Assembly (NCBI GenBank): GCA_002049455.2 | Contig: KV918796.1 | Location: 1-64,000 of the forward strand | Source of the DNA: Porphyra umbilicalis | Lineage: Eukaryota > Rhodophyta > Bangiophyceae > Bangiales > Bangiaceae | Direction: 5' to 3' | Length of the DNA: 64,000 bases | In this document: in pieces, positions 8,460 to 19,706 of the stretch | How positions within the stretch are numbered: the stretch's first letter is position 1 | Layout of the letters: each line of letters starts with the position of its first letter | The notes under the pieces: model-generated | The model's input: only the letters and a program-made list of their open reading frames with translations | Told to the model about the DNA's origin: nothing | Database searches by the model: none | Translations under genes and position numbers: made by a program

Positions 8460-11400
8460 TCAACTCCGGCTGTATCCAACGGATACAGACCGGGCGTGGG
8501 ACCGCCACAACGCCACAGACACGCGGCGAAGCAGCGTCGCGCGGGCGCCCGATCGGTCAGGACCCCCGAGGGAGTCCCGCAGCCACCGCGAGGTGGCTGG
8601 TCCGATCCGCCCAAACGCCTCCCACACCAACGGCGTGAAGGTTTGGGTGGTGGCGGGCAGGGCGCCGGCGTACTTTGAGGCCTTGAGGGCCTCCCGCGCC
8701 ACAGCCGCCGCAGCCCGCAGGGGGGAAACAGCGGCCATCGCCACAGTGGCGTCGGTGAAGGGCGCCGACACAGACGCGTCGCCCCACACCACGACGCCCG
8801 ACGCGGCGTGCGTCGCGCGCAGGTCCGGGCGCAGTGCCCCTCGGCCGCGCGCCACGACCGCCTCCACCTGCACTTCCGTCCATGACGGCGAAGCCCGCAG
8901 AGCCTCCGCCACCAGGTGCACCAAATGGTGGTGCAATCTGGTGCGCAGGCTCTGCTGCTTCGCACACGCCGACAGGAAGTGCCGCCCGTCGGCGTCGGCG
9001 CCGCGGCCGCAGCGGCACAGCGGCGCCGGCGGCACCGACCGCGGCGGGGCGCCAAGCCACAGACGCACCGCCGCACGCATGGCCGCGCCGGGGATGGACG
9101 TACCCGTCACCCCCGGCGTCGGCAGCGCCGACAGCCAAAGCGCGGCCCCGCCGCCCTGACACGCCGCCATGCCCGCGCGCCGCCAGAGCGACAGCTCGGC
9201 GTAAATGCGCGCCCGGGCAGCGGCGTGCGCGGGGCGCGACAGGTCCCGCTGCGACGCCCGCGCCTCCCCCCCCAACAGGGATTGCCACGTTGGTGGCGAG
9301 TACGGCGCCGGGCTGTGTTGCCCGTCGGCGTGTGCGTTGGTCGCACCGGCGCCGTACTCCGAGTCGGGGGGGGGGGGGGGGCGAGCGAGTCCGCGCCCGC
9401 AGTGGGCGCCGCGTTCGGGCCGCCGCGCGCGCGCGACCACAGCGTGCCGGTGTCCGGCGCGACGCTGCGGGACCTGTGGGCGTCCAACAGGTCCAGCAGG
9501 CCCCGCCAAAGGGCGACAACTCCGGGCGGGTCGGGCGGCGGCGGCGGCGCGGGTGGGGGGGGGGGGGCGGCGGGTCGAGGTCCGCCGGGTTTGCCGGCGG
9601 GGGATACTCGACCACGCCCTCAGGCCCCCAAAACCACACCCCGCTCGCCGGCGGGGCGGCGGCCGCAGCCGCCGCTGCCGCCCCCCCACCCGGCGGCGGC
9701 CCCAGAGAGAGAGCATAAGCCCCCCCCATTGAACCGCCGCCGGCTGCCGCAGTCCGCGCCGTCGTCGGCATCATCACGCCCGAGCCGCGTTGGGCAGCCG
9801 CGGCGGCCCCGTGCGGTGGCGGCCGCGACGACACGGTTCCGCTTCCTGTGGTGGGTAGGCGGGGCAGGGCAGAGCCCACACCGGGTCCCCCGCCCGCCGC
9901 GGCGCCGGCGGCCCCGCCAACAGCCACCGGCGGTGGCCGCGACGCGGCCGACGATCCGCCGCCGCCGCCCGTCGCCGCTGCCGACGTCCGCACCGCAGCG
10001 GCCACGCCACTGCCGCCCGCCACCGCCGCCGACACACGCCCAGCCTCGAGGCGCCCGGCGGCAGATGCTCCCGCCGCCGCCGCCGCCGCCGCCGTCGCCC
10101 GAGGGTGGCCGAGACCCCCCACCGGAGCACCAGTCGCCTCCCCCGCCGCGGGCGGGTCGCCCTGGCCGGCCGCCCCGGTGACCCCACCATCCCCGACGGG
10201 CCCGCCGTCCGCCGCCACCCGCGGCAAGGCGAGCAGGCCGTCGGCCATTGCGCGAAGGGCGGCGGAGTAGGCCGCCCCCGCCCGCAGCGCGTCGACGCGC
10301 GACGCCAGCGCAGCGGCGGGGGAGATGAGCGCCCGCCCCCCGATGCCCAGGCCGCCCATGGCCGGCGGCAGCGCCGCGCGTTCCAGCCCCGCCTGCTTGA
10401 CGGCGGGGCTGTCACGCGCGTCGAACAACAGCCGGCCGAGGACGGCCTGCGAGTCGGCGTCCACCGCCGCCGCCAACCGCGCGCCGGCAACCAAAGGCAA
10501 GGCCCGCAGCCAATAGTTGGCCCGTGGGCCAGCGCAAAGGCGCAGCAGCAACAGCTGCGCCTGCAGCTCGGCGGGGGGCAGCGCCGCGATGGCGGCGACA
10601 AGCTCGCGGTGCTCCGCCGCCACCGCGTCCTTCCCCGCCGACACGAAGTCGTCGTCGCCGAGGGGGACAGAGAACTGCACCACCCCCTCGGCGGACCAGC
10701 CCCCCATCCACCCCGCCGGCGCCGCCACCACCGCCGGTGACCAGCCAAGGCACTTAGCGGGGGAAAACTCAGCGTCGATCGCCGCCCCCACCGCGGCCGC
10801 ATCCGTCATCACCGCGGCGAGCACCTCCGGCGGCCCCGCCGCGACCACGTCGTCGTGGAACGCGCGCACGAGGGCGCCGGGGTGCGCCGCCCGCAGCCGC
10901 GCCAGCACCAGCCAAAGTGCATCGGCGTGGAGCAGCGGGCCGGGCGGGTCGCCCTGTTGGGCGCCCCGCTCAGCCGGCAGGCACAGCCGCGACGGCGGGG
11001 GCGGGGGGAGCGGCGCGGGCGTGTCGCCCTCATCCCCGCTGTTGTCCTCTTGCGGTGCCTCCGGCGCGGCGACGTCCCCCGACGTCCAGCCGTAGACGGA
11101 CGGTGCCAACTCCCCGCCGTACATCGCCTTCATGTACGGCGCGACAGCGGGGAGGGCGCGCGTCAGCACTGCCTCGGCTGCCGCCCGTGACACCAGGTTG
11201 AAGGCGTTGCGGTAGTCGTGCTGACCTACCGCATGCCCAGGGTGGAAAGCCACGTGGGCGCCCAGCTCGTGCAGCAGGCGCTCGCACGCGCTGGACACCC
11301 CCACCCCGAGCTGCGCCGGCGCGAACAGCTCCGCTGCCGCTGTCCGCACCGTCGCCGCCAACGCAGACGCCGCCAGCTTGCGCAACGTCTCGGGCATGCC

Positions 11401-12229
11401 GATAGGCCGAAGCCCCGGCAGACCGTCCTCCCCCACCCCACCAGGCTTGGTGAGGAGGAGAAGGTCGGCGCCCGCAAGCGCGTGCGCGGCGACCGCCGGC
11501 ACGCGCGACACCAGCGCGTCCCCCGCGAGCGGGTGCACGACGGCGACGAGCGCGTCCTGACCAGCCGCCGCAAGCGCCCACAGGTGCTCGGGGCGGAGGC
11601 CCGACGGACCCGGCGCCGCCGCGCGGGGGGCGGAGCGGATTGCGCCCACAACCGCCTCCCGTGGCACCCTGCGCGGCACCGTCGGGCGGTCGCCAAAGTC
11701 CGCCGCCGATGCCAACTCGGCGGCGAAATCGGCCTCGACGGTGGCCGTCGTCGCCGTCGCGGAGGCAGCGGGGGGGAAAAGGCCACGGGCCTTGGCCCAG
11801 ACAGCGGCAGTCTGCGGCGCCGGTGGGGCCGCGCACAGGGCGCGCGCCGCGGCGCTCAGGCGCCCCGCCCGCACAAGGCGGAGCGCGCGCCGCTGCAACG
11901 GGGTCGCGCGCACGGCCCCTTGGCCGCCCTGGTGGTCAGCCGGGTGCTAGGCCGCCACCGGCCGCGCCCACCCCGCGCGCCAGATCCCGGCGTTGCGGTC
12001 TGCGAGCGCGGCGACAAAGTCGCCGCGCAGCACCGCGGCGGCGCGGTTGGCGTGGGAGAGCGGGGGGCGCGGCCGATCCGGCGCGTCGGCAGGCGCGCGC
12101 GCAGGGGCGTGCAGCAGCAACGAGGGCAGCAGCAACAGCCACAGCCACGCCTTTGCGTGCTCCGGCTGGCGGCGGACCCAGTCGAGGGCGTCCGCCGCCA
12201 GCATGTGCCACGCACCAAGCAGTGCAGAC
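8460..12229 (-). pseudogene. LINE ORF2, copy 2, C-terminal part (RT and endonuclease)
   Basis: Better preserved than copy 1 through the catalytic region: motif A DYRNAFN (about 11,190-11,220), motif B GAQQGDPPGPLL intact (about 10,930-10,970), motif C FHDDVVA (about 10,850), then VPLGDDDFV. The C-terminal knuckle and endonuclease (RPDL, GDASV, LKASKY) are in one frame from about 9,070 to the stop at 8,460. The middle, about 9,150-10,150, is Gly/Pro-rich with C and G runs of 8 to 14 where the frame changes, so some breaks may be assembly errors. A TAG near 11,949 interrupts the region before the RT. The N-terminal part lies beyond the hAT insertion. Confidence 0.85.
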
Positions 12230-12360
12230 CAGGGGTTGTCATGGATATATCCTGTAGGGATATATCCGAGCATTATAATCGTATCCTCCTCTGATACGAG
12301 CCGCTGCGGTGTATCCGTATCCAAATGTGCTTTGGAAACTCTGCCATTAATATTCTGAGG
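12230..12360. repeat. hAT left end: TIR and subterminal motifs
   Basis: Begins CAGGGGTTGTCATGG, then palindromic ATATATCC words near 12,243-12,270 and further TATCC/GATAC words to about 12,330. This is the likely transposase-binding region and lies outside the transposase gene. Confidence 0.85.
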
Positions 12361-12639
12361 CACGACTCGAGCAGCGCATTATATCGTATTCTCCTTGTAC
12401 TTATTATGTCCGAGTATATCCGGCCTGCGGGTGGGACCGGGACCATCTAAAAGCCGCTGCCGGCGCTTCTAGAGATATTCTGGAGCCAGAGCGCTTCAAT
12501 TGATCTGATCACACCCCTGGTCGCTGTGGCATCGGTCATAACGGGGCACAGCCTCCCAGCCCGCGACGCCAACTGTCTCTGCCAGCAACGTGCTGCTCAC
12601 GCTCCCGCTCTGCTATTCCCCCAACCTCACTCAACAAGC

Positions 12640-15261
12640 ATGGCTTCCTCGTATCCAAGTGCCGACAGCGGCAGTGGCCCGATCGAGGAGGACGTTGCGA
12701 CGCCGAGAGGGTGTCAACCCCCGCCCTCGACCGAGCAGCACCGGCCTTCGTCTGGCTCGCAGCCGAGTGATGAGGAGGAGGCGCCCCCGTCCCAAACAAC
12801 TGCGAGCGATGTTGACGTCCTAGCCTCGGTGGTAGGGCCGTACGCGCCCACGCCGGCGCTCGCGTGCCCGTCACGTTTGATTCGTGGCGGGCAGGAGTGG
12901 CTTCCAGTCCAGGACGGGGGCAAGGCCTGGACGAAAGAACCCAAGGCGGACCACTTCTTCGACACGCTTCACGGGTCAGGCGAGGACCAGAGGGGCCACT
13001 TTGTCGTCCGGTGCCGCGTTTGTGCCCTAGAAGGGGTGACCACGACGAATATGCTCCGTCGCGGCAAGTCGAGCAACGCCTGGAAGCACTTTGATATGGT
13101 GGCGGCATCGCGGGTCTCCAGCGCGCTGCAGCGGAGCAGACATGCAGCCGTCGCAACCTACCGGACGGACGCCAACCATGCCCCCAAGGCTGGCGGCAGC
13201 GGAGCGGGTGGCCCCACGTCGGCGTACCTGACGGTACCTCGCGACCGGGTCATTAGCGCCGAGCAAGCTCGTCCTCATCACGTGCGCTTGGTCCTAATGC
13301 TCGTCATGACGCTGTCGCCGTTTGCCCTGGCGGGGAATGCGTACTTGCACAAATTTATTAGAGGGCGGGGAGTGCCGTACACAACCCCATCTCCGGCTGG
13401 CGTGCGCGACGTCTTGATGGATGTGTACCTCTTCATCACGGATCGACTGCGGTGCGAAGTGCGACAGCTGCAAAGTCGGTACCGGGGGCTACCCTTTTTT
13501 CACCTCGTGACGGACCTGTGGACGGAGCGCCACGGCTCTGGATCTTACGGGTCGCTTGTGCTGAGGTGCGTGAACCCCGACAGCTTCTCAATTCTTGAGC
13601 TTCACCTCGGCGTCACGCCCTTCGCCGGGCGCCACGACCACGAGAACATCAAGACGTGGCTGCTACAGCAGCTGTCGCGCTTCGGAGCGCGCCCGCAAGA
13701 CGTCAGCTCTTCCACGACGGACTCGGGCAGCAACGTCAAGAAGGCCCTAAGGCAGCTGTGGCCGCGATGGATACCCTGTGCGGCACATGCCATCCATCTA
13801 GCGGTCAAGTCGGCGCTGGGGGCGACGGGGCAGACGTCAACTGCACAAGACTCTCGGTCGGGCGCCGCCGCATCCTCAAGGCCGGGAAGCAGAAATCCGG
13901 CGGCCAGCAGACTCCTGCGTCGGACACGCAAGACGACAGCCCACTTCCACAAATCGCCTGCGAGCGTCGCGATGCTCAACGCTGTCCCGCTTCCGGGAGA
14001 TAATGGCGCCCGAAAGCTGCTCACGGAGTCGCCAACTCGGTGGGGTTCAACTTATCTTTCGCTTGCACGGCTTTTCACCCTCATGCCGCGGCTGGTCGGT
14101 TTTGGGAGGTTGCGGAACCTAACGGCCGCGCAGGAGAGGCGCTGCATCGAGCGGGCTGATTGGGAGCCTGTGCGGCACCTGATTGGTGTCCTGCAGCCGT
14201 CTTACGAGGCGTCTATGGCATTGCAAAGTGCATCTGCCACCGTGGCGGAGGCGTTCGAGCTTGTGTGTCGACTGCAGCGGACGATGCAGGTGCCCTCGTA
14301 CCCTTGCCCCATTGACCACACCGAGCCGCTTGCCGTTGGGCGTGACGCCATTCTCGCCTTTTTGGACGCGGACAAGGGCGGGACAGACGTTATGGAGCTT
14401 GATGGCCGCCTCTACGAGCATGAGCAGGTGTACGTGACTCGTACTCGCACCGCCACCAGTATGTGCTCTGAAGCAGCGACGGTTGTGTCCGTGCTTCAAG
14501 ATGAGCTCGACAAGCGTTTCTTCAACGAGATGGACAACACCAAGATTTGGCTGATGAACGAGGCAGTTTTGGCTGCAACACTCGTCACGCCTGGCGGCGG
14601 ATCGATGCTCAAAAAGGTGGCCACGAGACGCGGACAAGGCGACGCGACGGACCGCGCCCGCGCCGCTGTAAGGGCGACGACCACGCACTTTCTGGACGAC
14701 CGCCCGGCAGCACGCTCGCGTCGCGGGGAGCTGGAGAGTGAGAGAAAGAGGTGCCGCACGTCTTTGATCGGTTGGGACTCGGAAGAGAGTCGAGGGGCTT
14801 TTGACGACACGCCTGGGGAGCTCACGATGCGGGAGCTGGATCGCTTTCTGATGACGGTCGTTCCCGATGACTACGACGGCGCCCTAGGCTTCTGGGCAGC
14901 GCGCCGAGATGACTACCCCCTGCTCCATCTTGTAGCGTGCTCGATCCTTGGAGCGACTGGGTCATCTTCCGCGTCTGAGCGTGATTTCTCTGTTGCTGGG
15001 CTTGTTCTGCGCAAGGACAGGTCCACGCTCCTAGCCGAGCACGTGGAGATGCATTGCCTTGTGCGTTTCAATGCGCACCTGCTGCCGTCGGACCTTTCGG
15101 TCATCCCGCGCCTATCCCAAGACGAGCGTTCGTCTGCTCGAACTAACATGCAGCCGCTGACCGCCGAAATGCGTGCCGGTGGGACCGCGGTGGGCGATTC
15201 ATCGGGGAGTGACAGCGACATGTTTTTGGATGAGTCTGACTTTGAAGACGGGGACTTTTAG
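12640..15261 (+). CDS. hAT transposase
   Basis: 873 residues from the ATG at 12,640; the frame extends upstream only from a GTG. A BED-like zinc finger lies near residues 110-145 (CRVC, then a WKHF block). The RNase-H-like core has a first acidic motif in VTDLWTERHGSG (about 290), a second in TTDSGSNV (about 360) followed by the hallmark CAAHAIHLAV (about 380), and PTRWGSTY (about 464). The C-terminal hAT dimerisation domain, with SSSASERDFS, spans about residues 756-812, followed by an acidic tail. These blocks are in family order and no internal stop is seen, so the protein looks intact. It would excise and reinsert the element and could mobilise shorter CAGGGG-ended relatives. Confidence 0.95.
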   Translation: MASSYPSADSGSGPIEEDVATPRGCQPPPSTEQHRPSSGSQPSDEEEAPPSQTTASDVDVLASVVGPYAPTPALACPSRLIRGGQEWLPVQDGGKAWTKEPKADHFFDTLHGSGEDQRGHFVVRCRVCALEGVTTTNMLRRGKSSNAWKHFDMVAASRVSSALQRSRHAAVATYRTDANHAPKAGGSGAGGPTSAYLTVPRDRVISAEQARPHHVRLVLMLVMTLSPFALAGNAYLHKFIRGRGVPYTTPSPAGVRDVLMDVYLFITDRLRCEVRQLQSRYRGLPFFHLVTDLWTERHGSGSYGSLVLRCVNPDSFSILELHLGVTPFAGRHDHENIKTWLLQQLSRFGARPQDVSSSTTDSGSNVKKALRQLWPRWIPCAAHAIHLAVKSALGATGQTSTAQDSRSGAAASSRPGSRNPAASRLLRRTRKTTAHFHKSPASVAMLNAVPLPGDNGARKLLTESPTRWGSTYLSLARLFTLMPRLVGFGRLRNLTAAQERRCIERADWEPVRHLIGVLQPSYEASMALQSASATVAEAFELVCRLQRTMQVPSYPCPIDHTEPLAVGRDAILAFLDADKGGTDVMELDGRLYEHEQVYVTRTRTATSMCSEAATVVSVLQDELDKRFFNEMDNTKIWLMNEAVLAATLVTPGGGSMLKKVATRRGQGDATDRARAAVRATTTHFLDDRPAARSRRGELESERKRCRTSLIGWDSEESRGAFDDTPGELTMRELDRFLMTVVPDDYDGALGFWAARRDDYPLLHLVACSILGATGSSSASERDFSVAGLVLRKDRSTLLAEHVEMHCLVRFNAHLLPSDLSVIPRLSQDERSSARTNMQPLTAEMRAGGTAVGDSSGSDSDMFLDESDFEDGDF

Positions 15262-17551
15262 ACTGTCGTGGGTAGCGGGGTCGGCCGTGCTTCGCTTCTT
15301 TTTTTGCTTGTTAGACGATGGTTGTCGTCGCGTTAATCGCTAGGTACAGCACGCCGAGCTCGTGCAGTCACCTGTCATCTTCGCTCCCCCTGAATCCGTG
15401 CCCAGTTGACGTCCCTTCAGGTGCCGGTGAGGTGAATGGCCGCGGCGGCGCCGTGTGTGCTAGGGTACCGGTGTAGAAGCGATCAGAGAGACTGGGCCGG
15501 AGACAGCGGGCGGTCGGATTGCTGGCGCAGCGGGGATGAGAACAGACGGGCTGCATCCTGCGAGCAGGTACGGGCGACGTCGTGTCGTTTCCCGTGCCGT
15601 GCGAGGCTGAAGAAACAAAGAGGTGAGAGGTGGACGTGAAAGACGAGCGCTAGTCTGGCGGTGGGGTGGGTGACCGCCAATGCGCAAGACACTCTTTTAC
15701 GAGAGCCCACGCCAGCGAGAACACGCGTCATAAAGAGGCACCTGCGAGGCGGAGGACGTTCCTATGCACCCCCTCTCACCAACGCCACCTCATTGGCCTT
15801 CTGCAGGGGTGTGCCGACGGTGCTTGGCACAGCTACGGTGCCCGCGCGATAGACCAACACTGTCATACCTGTCCTGAGACGAGCAGACTGCAAAGACAAC
15901 CGAGACCGCGAAGTGGTCTGCCACGGTCAGTCTCCACGCCCCCGTTGCGTTGACGGCGTCGGGCGGCGCCGGACCGGCAGGGTTCGCCAAAGCCAGCTTG
16001 CCCATCTGCAAAGACGGAGGCGCGCCGACGTTGCCTGCCAACGCGAACTGGCCCGCCTCAGCCGCGCTCGGCACTGCCGCCGCGTCGACGGCCATGGTCG
16101 GGAAGGTGCAGAAAGCAGCCACCGCAAAAAACGTGCCAGCCTCGGCTGCTGTTCTACTCCGACCGTGTTGTTGGAGCCCGGGCGCGGGCGGGCGGGCGCC
16201 GACCGGCACCGCCAGCCTTCCCCCCTCCCGCAGCCCCACCGTCTGGCATAGCGAGGTCGGGCGGTTGAAGAGGCCGACCGCGACGCCAGCTTGTCCGCCC
16301 CTTGTCGCCGCTTGAAGCGGGCACGTCCCCGCCAGCCACAAGCATCAGCTTGCCCACCTCCGCGACCACCCAGACACCCGCCGTGTAAAGCCTTGGGCGG
16401 GTGCGCGGCGCTGCCGACCGACATTTTGGGCTTGCCCTCCTCCCCCCCCCCCGGGACACAGCCATCGTCGTCAACGGCCGCACCTTTTGCTGCTTGGCAT
16501 AACGGGGTATCATCAGGCAACAGGTAGCCACCTTGAGAGTGACGGCAAGGCCTTCAGCCGAGCGGTCGCTTCGGCAGTCTGCTGCTGCGACTTGGACACC
16601 GCCACGCTGATGACGCGCGTGCCGGCCTCGCCCACCGCCAACTTGAAAACGGCAATGCACTTGAAGGTGGCTCACGGGGGCAGTAGAAAAGGGGGGGAGG
16701 GGCCGGAGGAGAAAGTGAGGAGGCCGTCGCTGGCAGGGAGCGCGGCAGCCTCGGCCACCGCATCGCCGCGTGGGCGGGGGAGACTCTGGGCCGTGGCGGA
16801 GTCACCGTTGGGCGTGCCGGCCGCTGGGGCGTGAGAGGCGGACGCCGCGCTACCTCAGACTGCTCTGAAACCGCTGGCGCTCGTTGAGGCCTCCGCAAGG
16901 AGCGGCTACCCAGGGGCGATTTGCAGAGACTGGGTTCGGGGCGTGCCACGACGTGCGTGTTCAATAGTCTCGGGCACGTTCCAGCTCGCGCGCATGCCGA
17001 CGGGCCCTGAAAAATGGGTCCGGCGGCGAAAACAATGCCAGTGGCACCGGCGGCGGCGGCGGCCGCAGTGGCAATAAGAGCATTCGTGGTATTCCGCGTT
17101 CTCGTTTTCGAAAATGTTTTCTTGCTGATAGAAAAAGATGTCCGTTTTCCACTTCCACCCCCAGCACCCCTTGTTCGGCACCCCACGCACCCCACAGACG
17201 CTGGAGCGGCGCGCGCCGCTCCAACGTCGCGTGTCAGGAGCGGCCAGCGCGCTTCAGGGTGCCGAGGCTCGCGGACGTCGCGTAGAGGTGTGAGTGGAAG
17301 AGTACAGCATCGTCCAGTTACGGCAGGGGCCGTTCGTCCAGGGCGGCGAGCGCACCCGACCGCCACTCGCTATCGTCCTACCCACCGCTGACGTTGCTAC
17401 GACCAGCGCCATATTCAATCCCAGTCCAGAGGGCCGGCGGGGGCGTCGGCGTGACAACGCGGGAACAGAGAAGCGTGGCGGGGAAAGGACGCACTGACGC
17501 AAAGCCGCCGGAAACTATAATGGCAGGATAAGCTGGCAGCAGCCCGACAGG
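15262..17551. other. hAT internal region without a recognised gene
   Basis: About 2.3 kb between transposase and passenger ORF. Both strands have open stretches. On the minus strand, roughly 16,680-15,790, fragments in different frames read like diverged copies of one Ala-rich segment (for example KLALANPAG and FKLAVGEAG), possibly a degraded captured host fragment; I do not recognise the family. A C-rich run lies near 16,441-16,452. No promoter, RNA gene or terminator could be supported. Confidence 0.4.
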
Positions 17552-19312
17552 GTGCAGCAGCCAACCGGGCAGCAGCCCGGCGGGGTGCAGCAGCCGACCG
17601 GGCAGCAGCCCGGCGGGGTGCAGCAGCCGAGCGGGTGGACGCTGGGCGCAGCGGGCTGGGTGCCGACCGGCGGGGAGTCGGGCGGTGCGCAACTGGGCGG
17701 CGTGCCGATGGGCGTCGCGCAGCTGGGCGGCGCGCAACTGGGCGGCGTGCAGCTGGGCGGCGCGCAGCTGGGCGACGCGCAGCTGGGCGACGCGCAGCTG
17801 GGCGTCATGCCTGTGCGGCCGGCCGAGGGCGTGCGGCCCGACGAGGCTGGGGCGACCGAGGCGGGGGTGGGGGCGCTGTTGGCGGCGACAACGCCGTCGG
17901 CGGCGACGGACGTGACGTCGTCGGCGGCGACCGACTCGACGCCGTCGGCGGCGACCGACTCGACGCCGTCGGCGGCGACCGACTCGACGCCGTCGGCGGC
18001 GACCGACTCGACGCCGTCGGCGGCGACCGACTCGACGCCGGCCGGGTGGACGGTGGTGGGCGGGGCGCGGATGAAGGCGGACGGCTCTGAGGCGTTGCGG
18101 TTGACGCCGACCGGCCTGGCGCCGGCCGGTTCGATGCCGTCGGCCCCGACGCCGACGATGGACACGGCGGCGCTGACCGGTGCGGCAACGTTCGGGGCGA
18201 CGGCGAGCGGCATCAAGCCGTCGGACGTGACGCCGACGGACGCGGCGCCGTCGGGCACGACGCCGACGGACGCGGCGCCGTCGGGCACGACGCCGACGGA
18301 GGCGGCACCTTCGGGCACGACGCCGAGCGGCTGGACGGCGGTCGGCTACAAGCAAACGACCGACTCGACGCCTTCCGGCGTGACGCCGTCGGGCGTGACG
18401 CCGTCGGGCGTGACGCCGTCGGGCGTGACGCCGTCGGGCGTGACGCCGTCGGGCGTGACGCCGTCGGGCGTGACGCCGTCGGGCGTGACGCCATCGGGCG
18501 TGACGCCGTCGGGCGTGACGCCATCGGGCGTGACGCCATCGGGCGTGACGCCGTCGGGCGTGACGCCGTCGGGCGTGACGCCGTCGGGCGTGACGCCGTC
18601 GGGCGTGACGCCGTCGGGCGGGGAACCGACGCGGCGGACGCCCAGCGGCACCCGGCCGGGGTTGCTGGCGGGGGCGGCGGGCGCGCTGACGGCGGGGCTG
18701 GGGGTCGTGGGCGCGGCGGTGCTGCCGGGGGCGGCCAAGCCGGAGGAGGGAGACGAGGGGGAGTCGGCCGAGGAGGGGGCGGACATGCCCGACACGACGG
18801 ACGCGGCGGTGGTGGCGGCGGCGGGGTCGAGCAAGACTCCGTCGTCGGCGGGCACGACGCCGACGGCGGCGGGCACGACGACGTCGTCGGGAGCGGCGAG
18901 CAAGACGCCGAAGCGGCCGTCGGCGGCCGGCAAGAAGCCGAAGCGGCGGCCGTCGGCGGCGGGCAAGCAGCCGACGCCGTCGGCGGCGGGTGTGACGCCG
19001 GCGGCGGTGGGCGACGAGCCGACCGCGGCGTTGGAGGAGGTGGCGCCGGTGGTCGGTCAGCCGACCGAGGCGGCGGGCGCGCCCGTCGGCGGCGAGGTGG
19101 GCGGCCGCAAGCCGTCGCGCGCGGAGCCGGCGGGCTTCAAGCCGGGCAGCTCCAAGCCGGCGGCGGTGACCGGGGGGCAGCCAGCGGGCGTGCAGCCGGC
19201 GGGCGTGCAGTCGACCGGGTCGGATCCGACCGGCATACAGCCGGCTGGGCACGCGCCCCGAGGGCCCCCCGATCACCCACCCCCAAGCGTGCTCGATGGA
19301 CCCAGGCAGTGA
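17552..19312 (+). CDS. Mucin/adhesin-like low-complexity passenger ORF in the hAT
   Basis: An open frame of 586 codons entered at GTG; the first in-frame ATG is at 17,708, so either it starts there or an upstream exon exists. The protein is Ser/Thr/Pro/Gly/Ala-rich and almost entirely built of short repeats in order: QQPTG/QQPGG, AQLGG pentads, five ATDSTPSA octads, SGTTPTDAAP decads, and about sixteen SGVTP pentads. It ends in a Lys/Pro/Ser/Ala-rich tail. The reading is like an O-glycosylated wall or secreted protein, but no signal peptide or anchor is visible. The antisense strand is also open, as expected for 15-bp repeats, so coding is likely but unproven. It sits inside the hAT ends and moves with the element. 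Confidence 0.5.
   Translation: MQQPTGQQPGGVQQPTGQQPGGVQQPSGWTLGAAGWVPTGGESGGAQLGGVPMGVAQLGGAQLGGVQLGGAQLGDAQLGDAQLGVMPVRPAEGVRPDEAGATEAGVGALLAATTPSAATDVTSSAATDSTPSAATDSTPSAATDSTPSAATDSTPSAATDSTPAGWTVVGGARMKADGSEALRLTPTGLAPAGSMPSAPTPTMDTAALTGAATFGATASGIKPSDVTPTDAAPSGTTPTDAAPSGTTPTEAAPSGTTPSGWTAVGYKQTTDSTPSGVTPSGVTPSGVTPSGVTPSGVTPSGVTPSGVTPSGVTPSGVTPSGVTPSGVTPSGVTPSGVTPSGVTPSGVTPSGVTPSGGEPTRRTPSGTRPGLLAGAAGALTAGLGVVGAAVLPGAAKPEEGDEGESAEEGADMPDTTDAAVVAAAGSSKTPSSAGTTPTAAGTTTSSGAASKTPKRPSAAGKKPKRRPSAAGKQPTPSAAGVTPAAVGDEPTAALEEVAPVVGQPTEAAGAPVGGEVGGRKPSRAEPAGFKPGSSKPAAVTGGQPAGVQPAGVQSTGSDPTGIQPAGHAPRGPPDHPPPSVLDGPRQ
17931..18040 (+). repeat. 24-bp tandem repeat in the passenger ORF
   Basis: About five units of a 24-bp word encoding TDSTPSAA, nearly identical, indicating recent slippage or unequal exchange within the reading frame. 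Confidence 0.85.
18373..18620 (+). repeat. 15-bp minisatellite (SGVTP repeat)
   Basis: About 16 units of a 15-bp word (TCGGGCGTGACGCCG) with only synonymous G/A changes visible between units. The unit length keeps the frame, and the array likely varies in copy number. Confidence 0.92.
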
Positions 19313-19489
19313 AGAAAGTGGGAGGCTGGGTCACGATTGTGCTGGCTGCCGGAACGGCCCGCCCGTGGCCACATGACTCATCGGGCGCTGTGGCACTCTG
19401 TCGCCCCCGTGCTTCGTCAAGGCGCTTTGATTGGCCGCTTCGACCTTACCATATGGCGTCGGGTCTAGGTCCGATCCTGAAGGCCGGAA

Positions 19490-19706
19490 ATTTGAAAGAA
19501 GCGGAATATATCCGAATATAGATCCATATCCTATCCACACTCCTTCGATTCAAATATTGGGTTATAATCTTCACATATATCCTGACACCTGGGAAAGAAT
19601 CCTGATCCGGATCCACGACAGACGCATATATCCGTATCCGTACTTGTCGAAAGTATGCTGGAATATATCCGACTTCAAGAGAAATCATGTATCCTGACAA
19701 CCCCTG
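19490..19706. repeat. hAT right end: subterminal motifs and TIR
   Basis: An AT-rich block with repeated ATATATCC, ATATCCG and GGATCC-like words (about 19,500-19,690), closing with TGACAACCCCTG, the inverse of the left TIR. Similar words occur in the short hAT elements at 61,768 and 63,463. Confidence 0.85.

Larger units (their letters stand above)
12230..19706 (+). mobile_element. Complete 7.5-kb hAT DNA transposon inserted in LINE ORF2
   Basis: Both ends are defined. The 8-bp duplication GTGCAGAC flanks the element at 12,222-12,229 and 19,707-19,714. The terminal inverted repeat is CAGGGGTTGTCA, 12/12 identical, with looser similarity continuing inward. An 8-bp duplication, CAGGG-type ends and a hAT transposase inside identify the superfamily. 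Both subterminal regions are AT-rich with repeated ATATATCC/ATATATCCG words, typical of transposase-binding arrays. At 7.5 kb it is long for a hAT because it carries about 4 kb beyond the transposase, including a low-complexity ORF. The perfect duplication and open transposase frame suggest a recent insertion. Confidence 0.95.

Noticed and set aside
17685-17815. AQLGG repeats as a pentapeptide-repeat (beta-helix) protein
   Set aside because: The A-x-L-x-x pattern fits superficially, but only about eight units occur and they grade into other low-complexity repeats.
17378-19276. Antisense 632-codon frame over the hAT passenger ORF
   Set aside because: Arg/His-rich shadow of GC-rich 15-bp repeats; the sense strand has the balanced composition.
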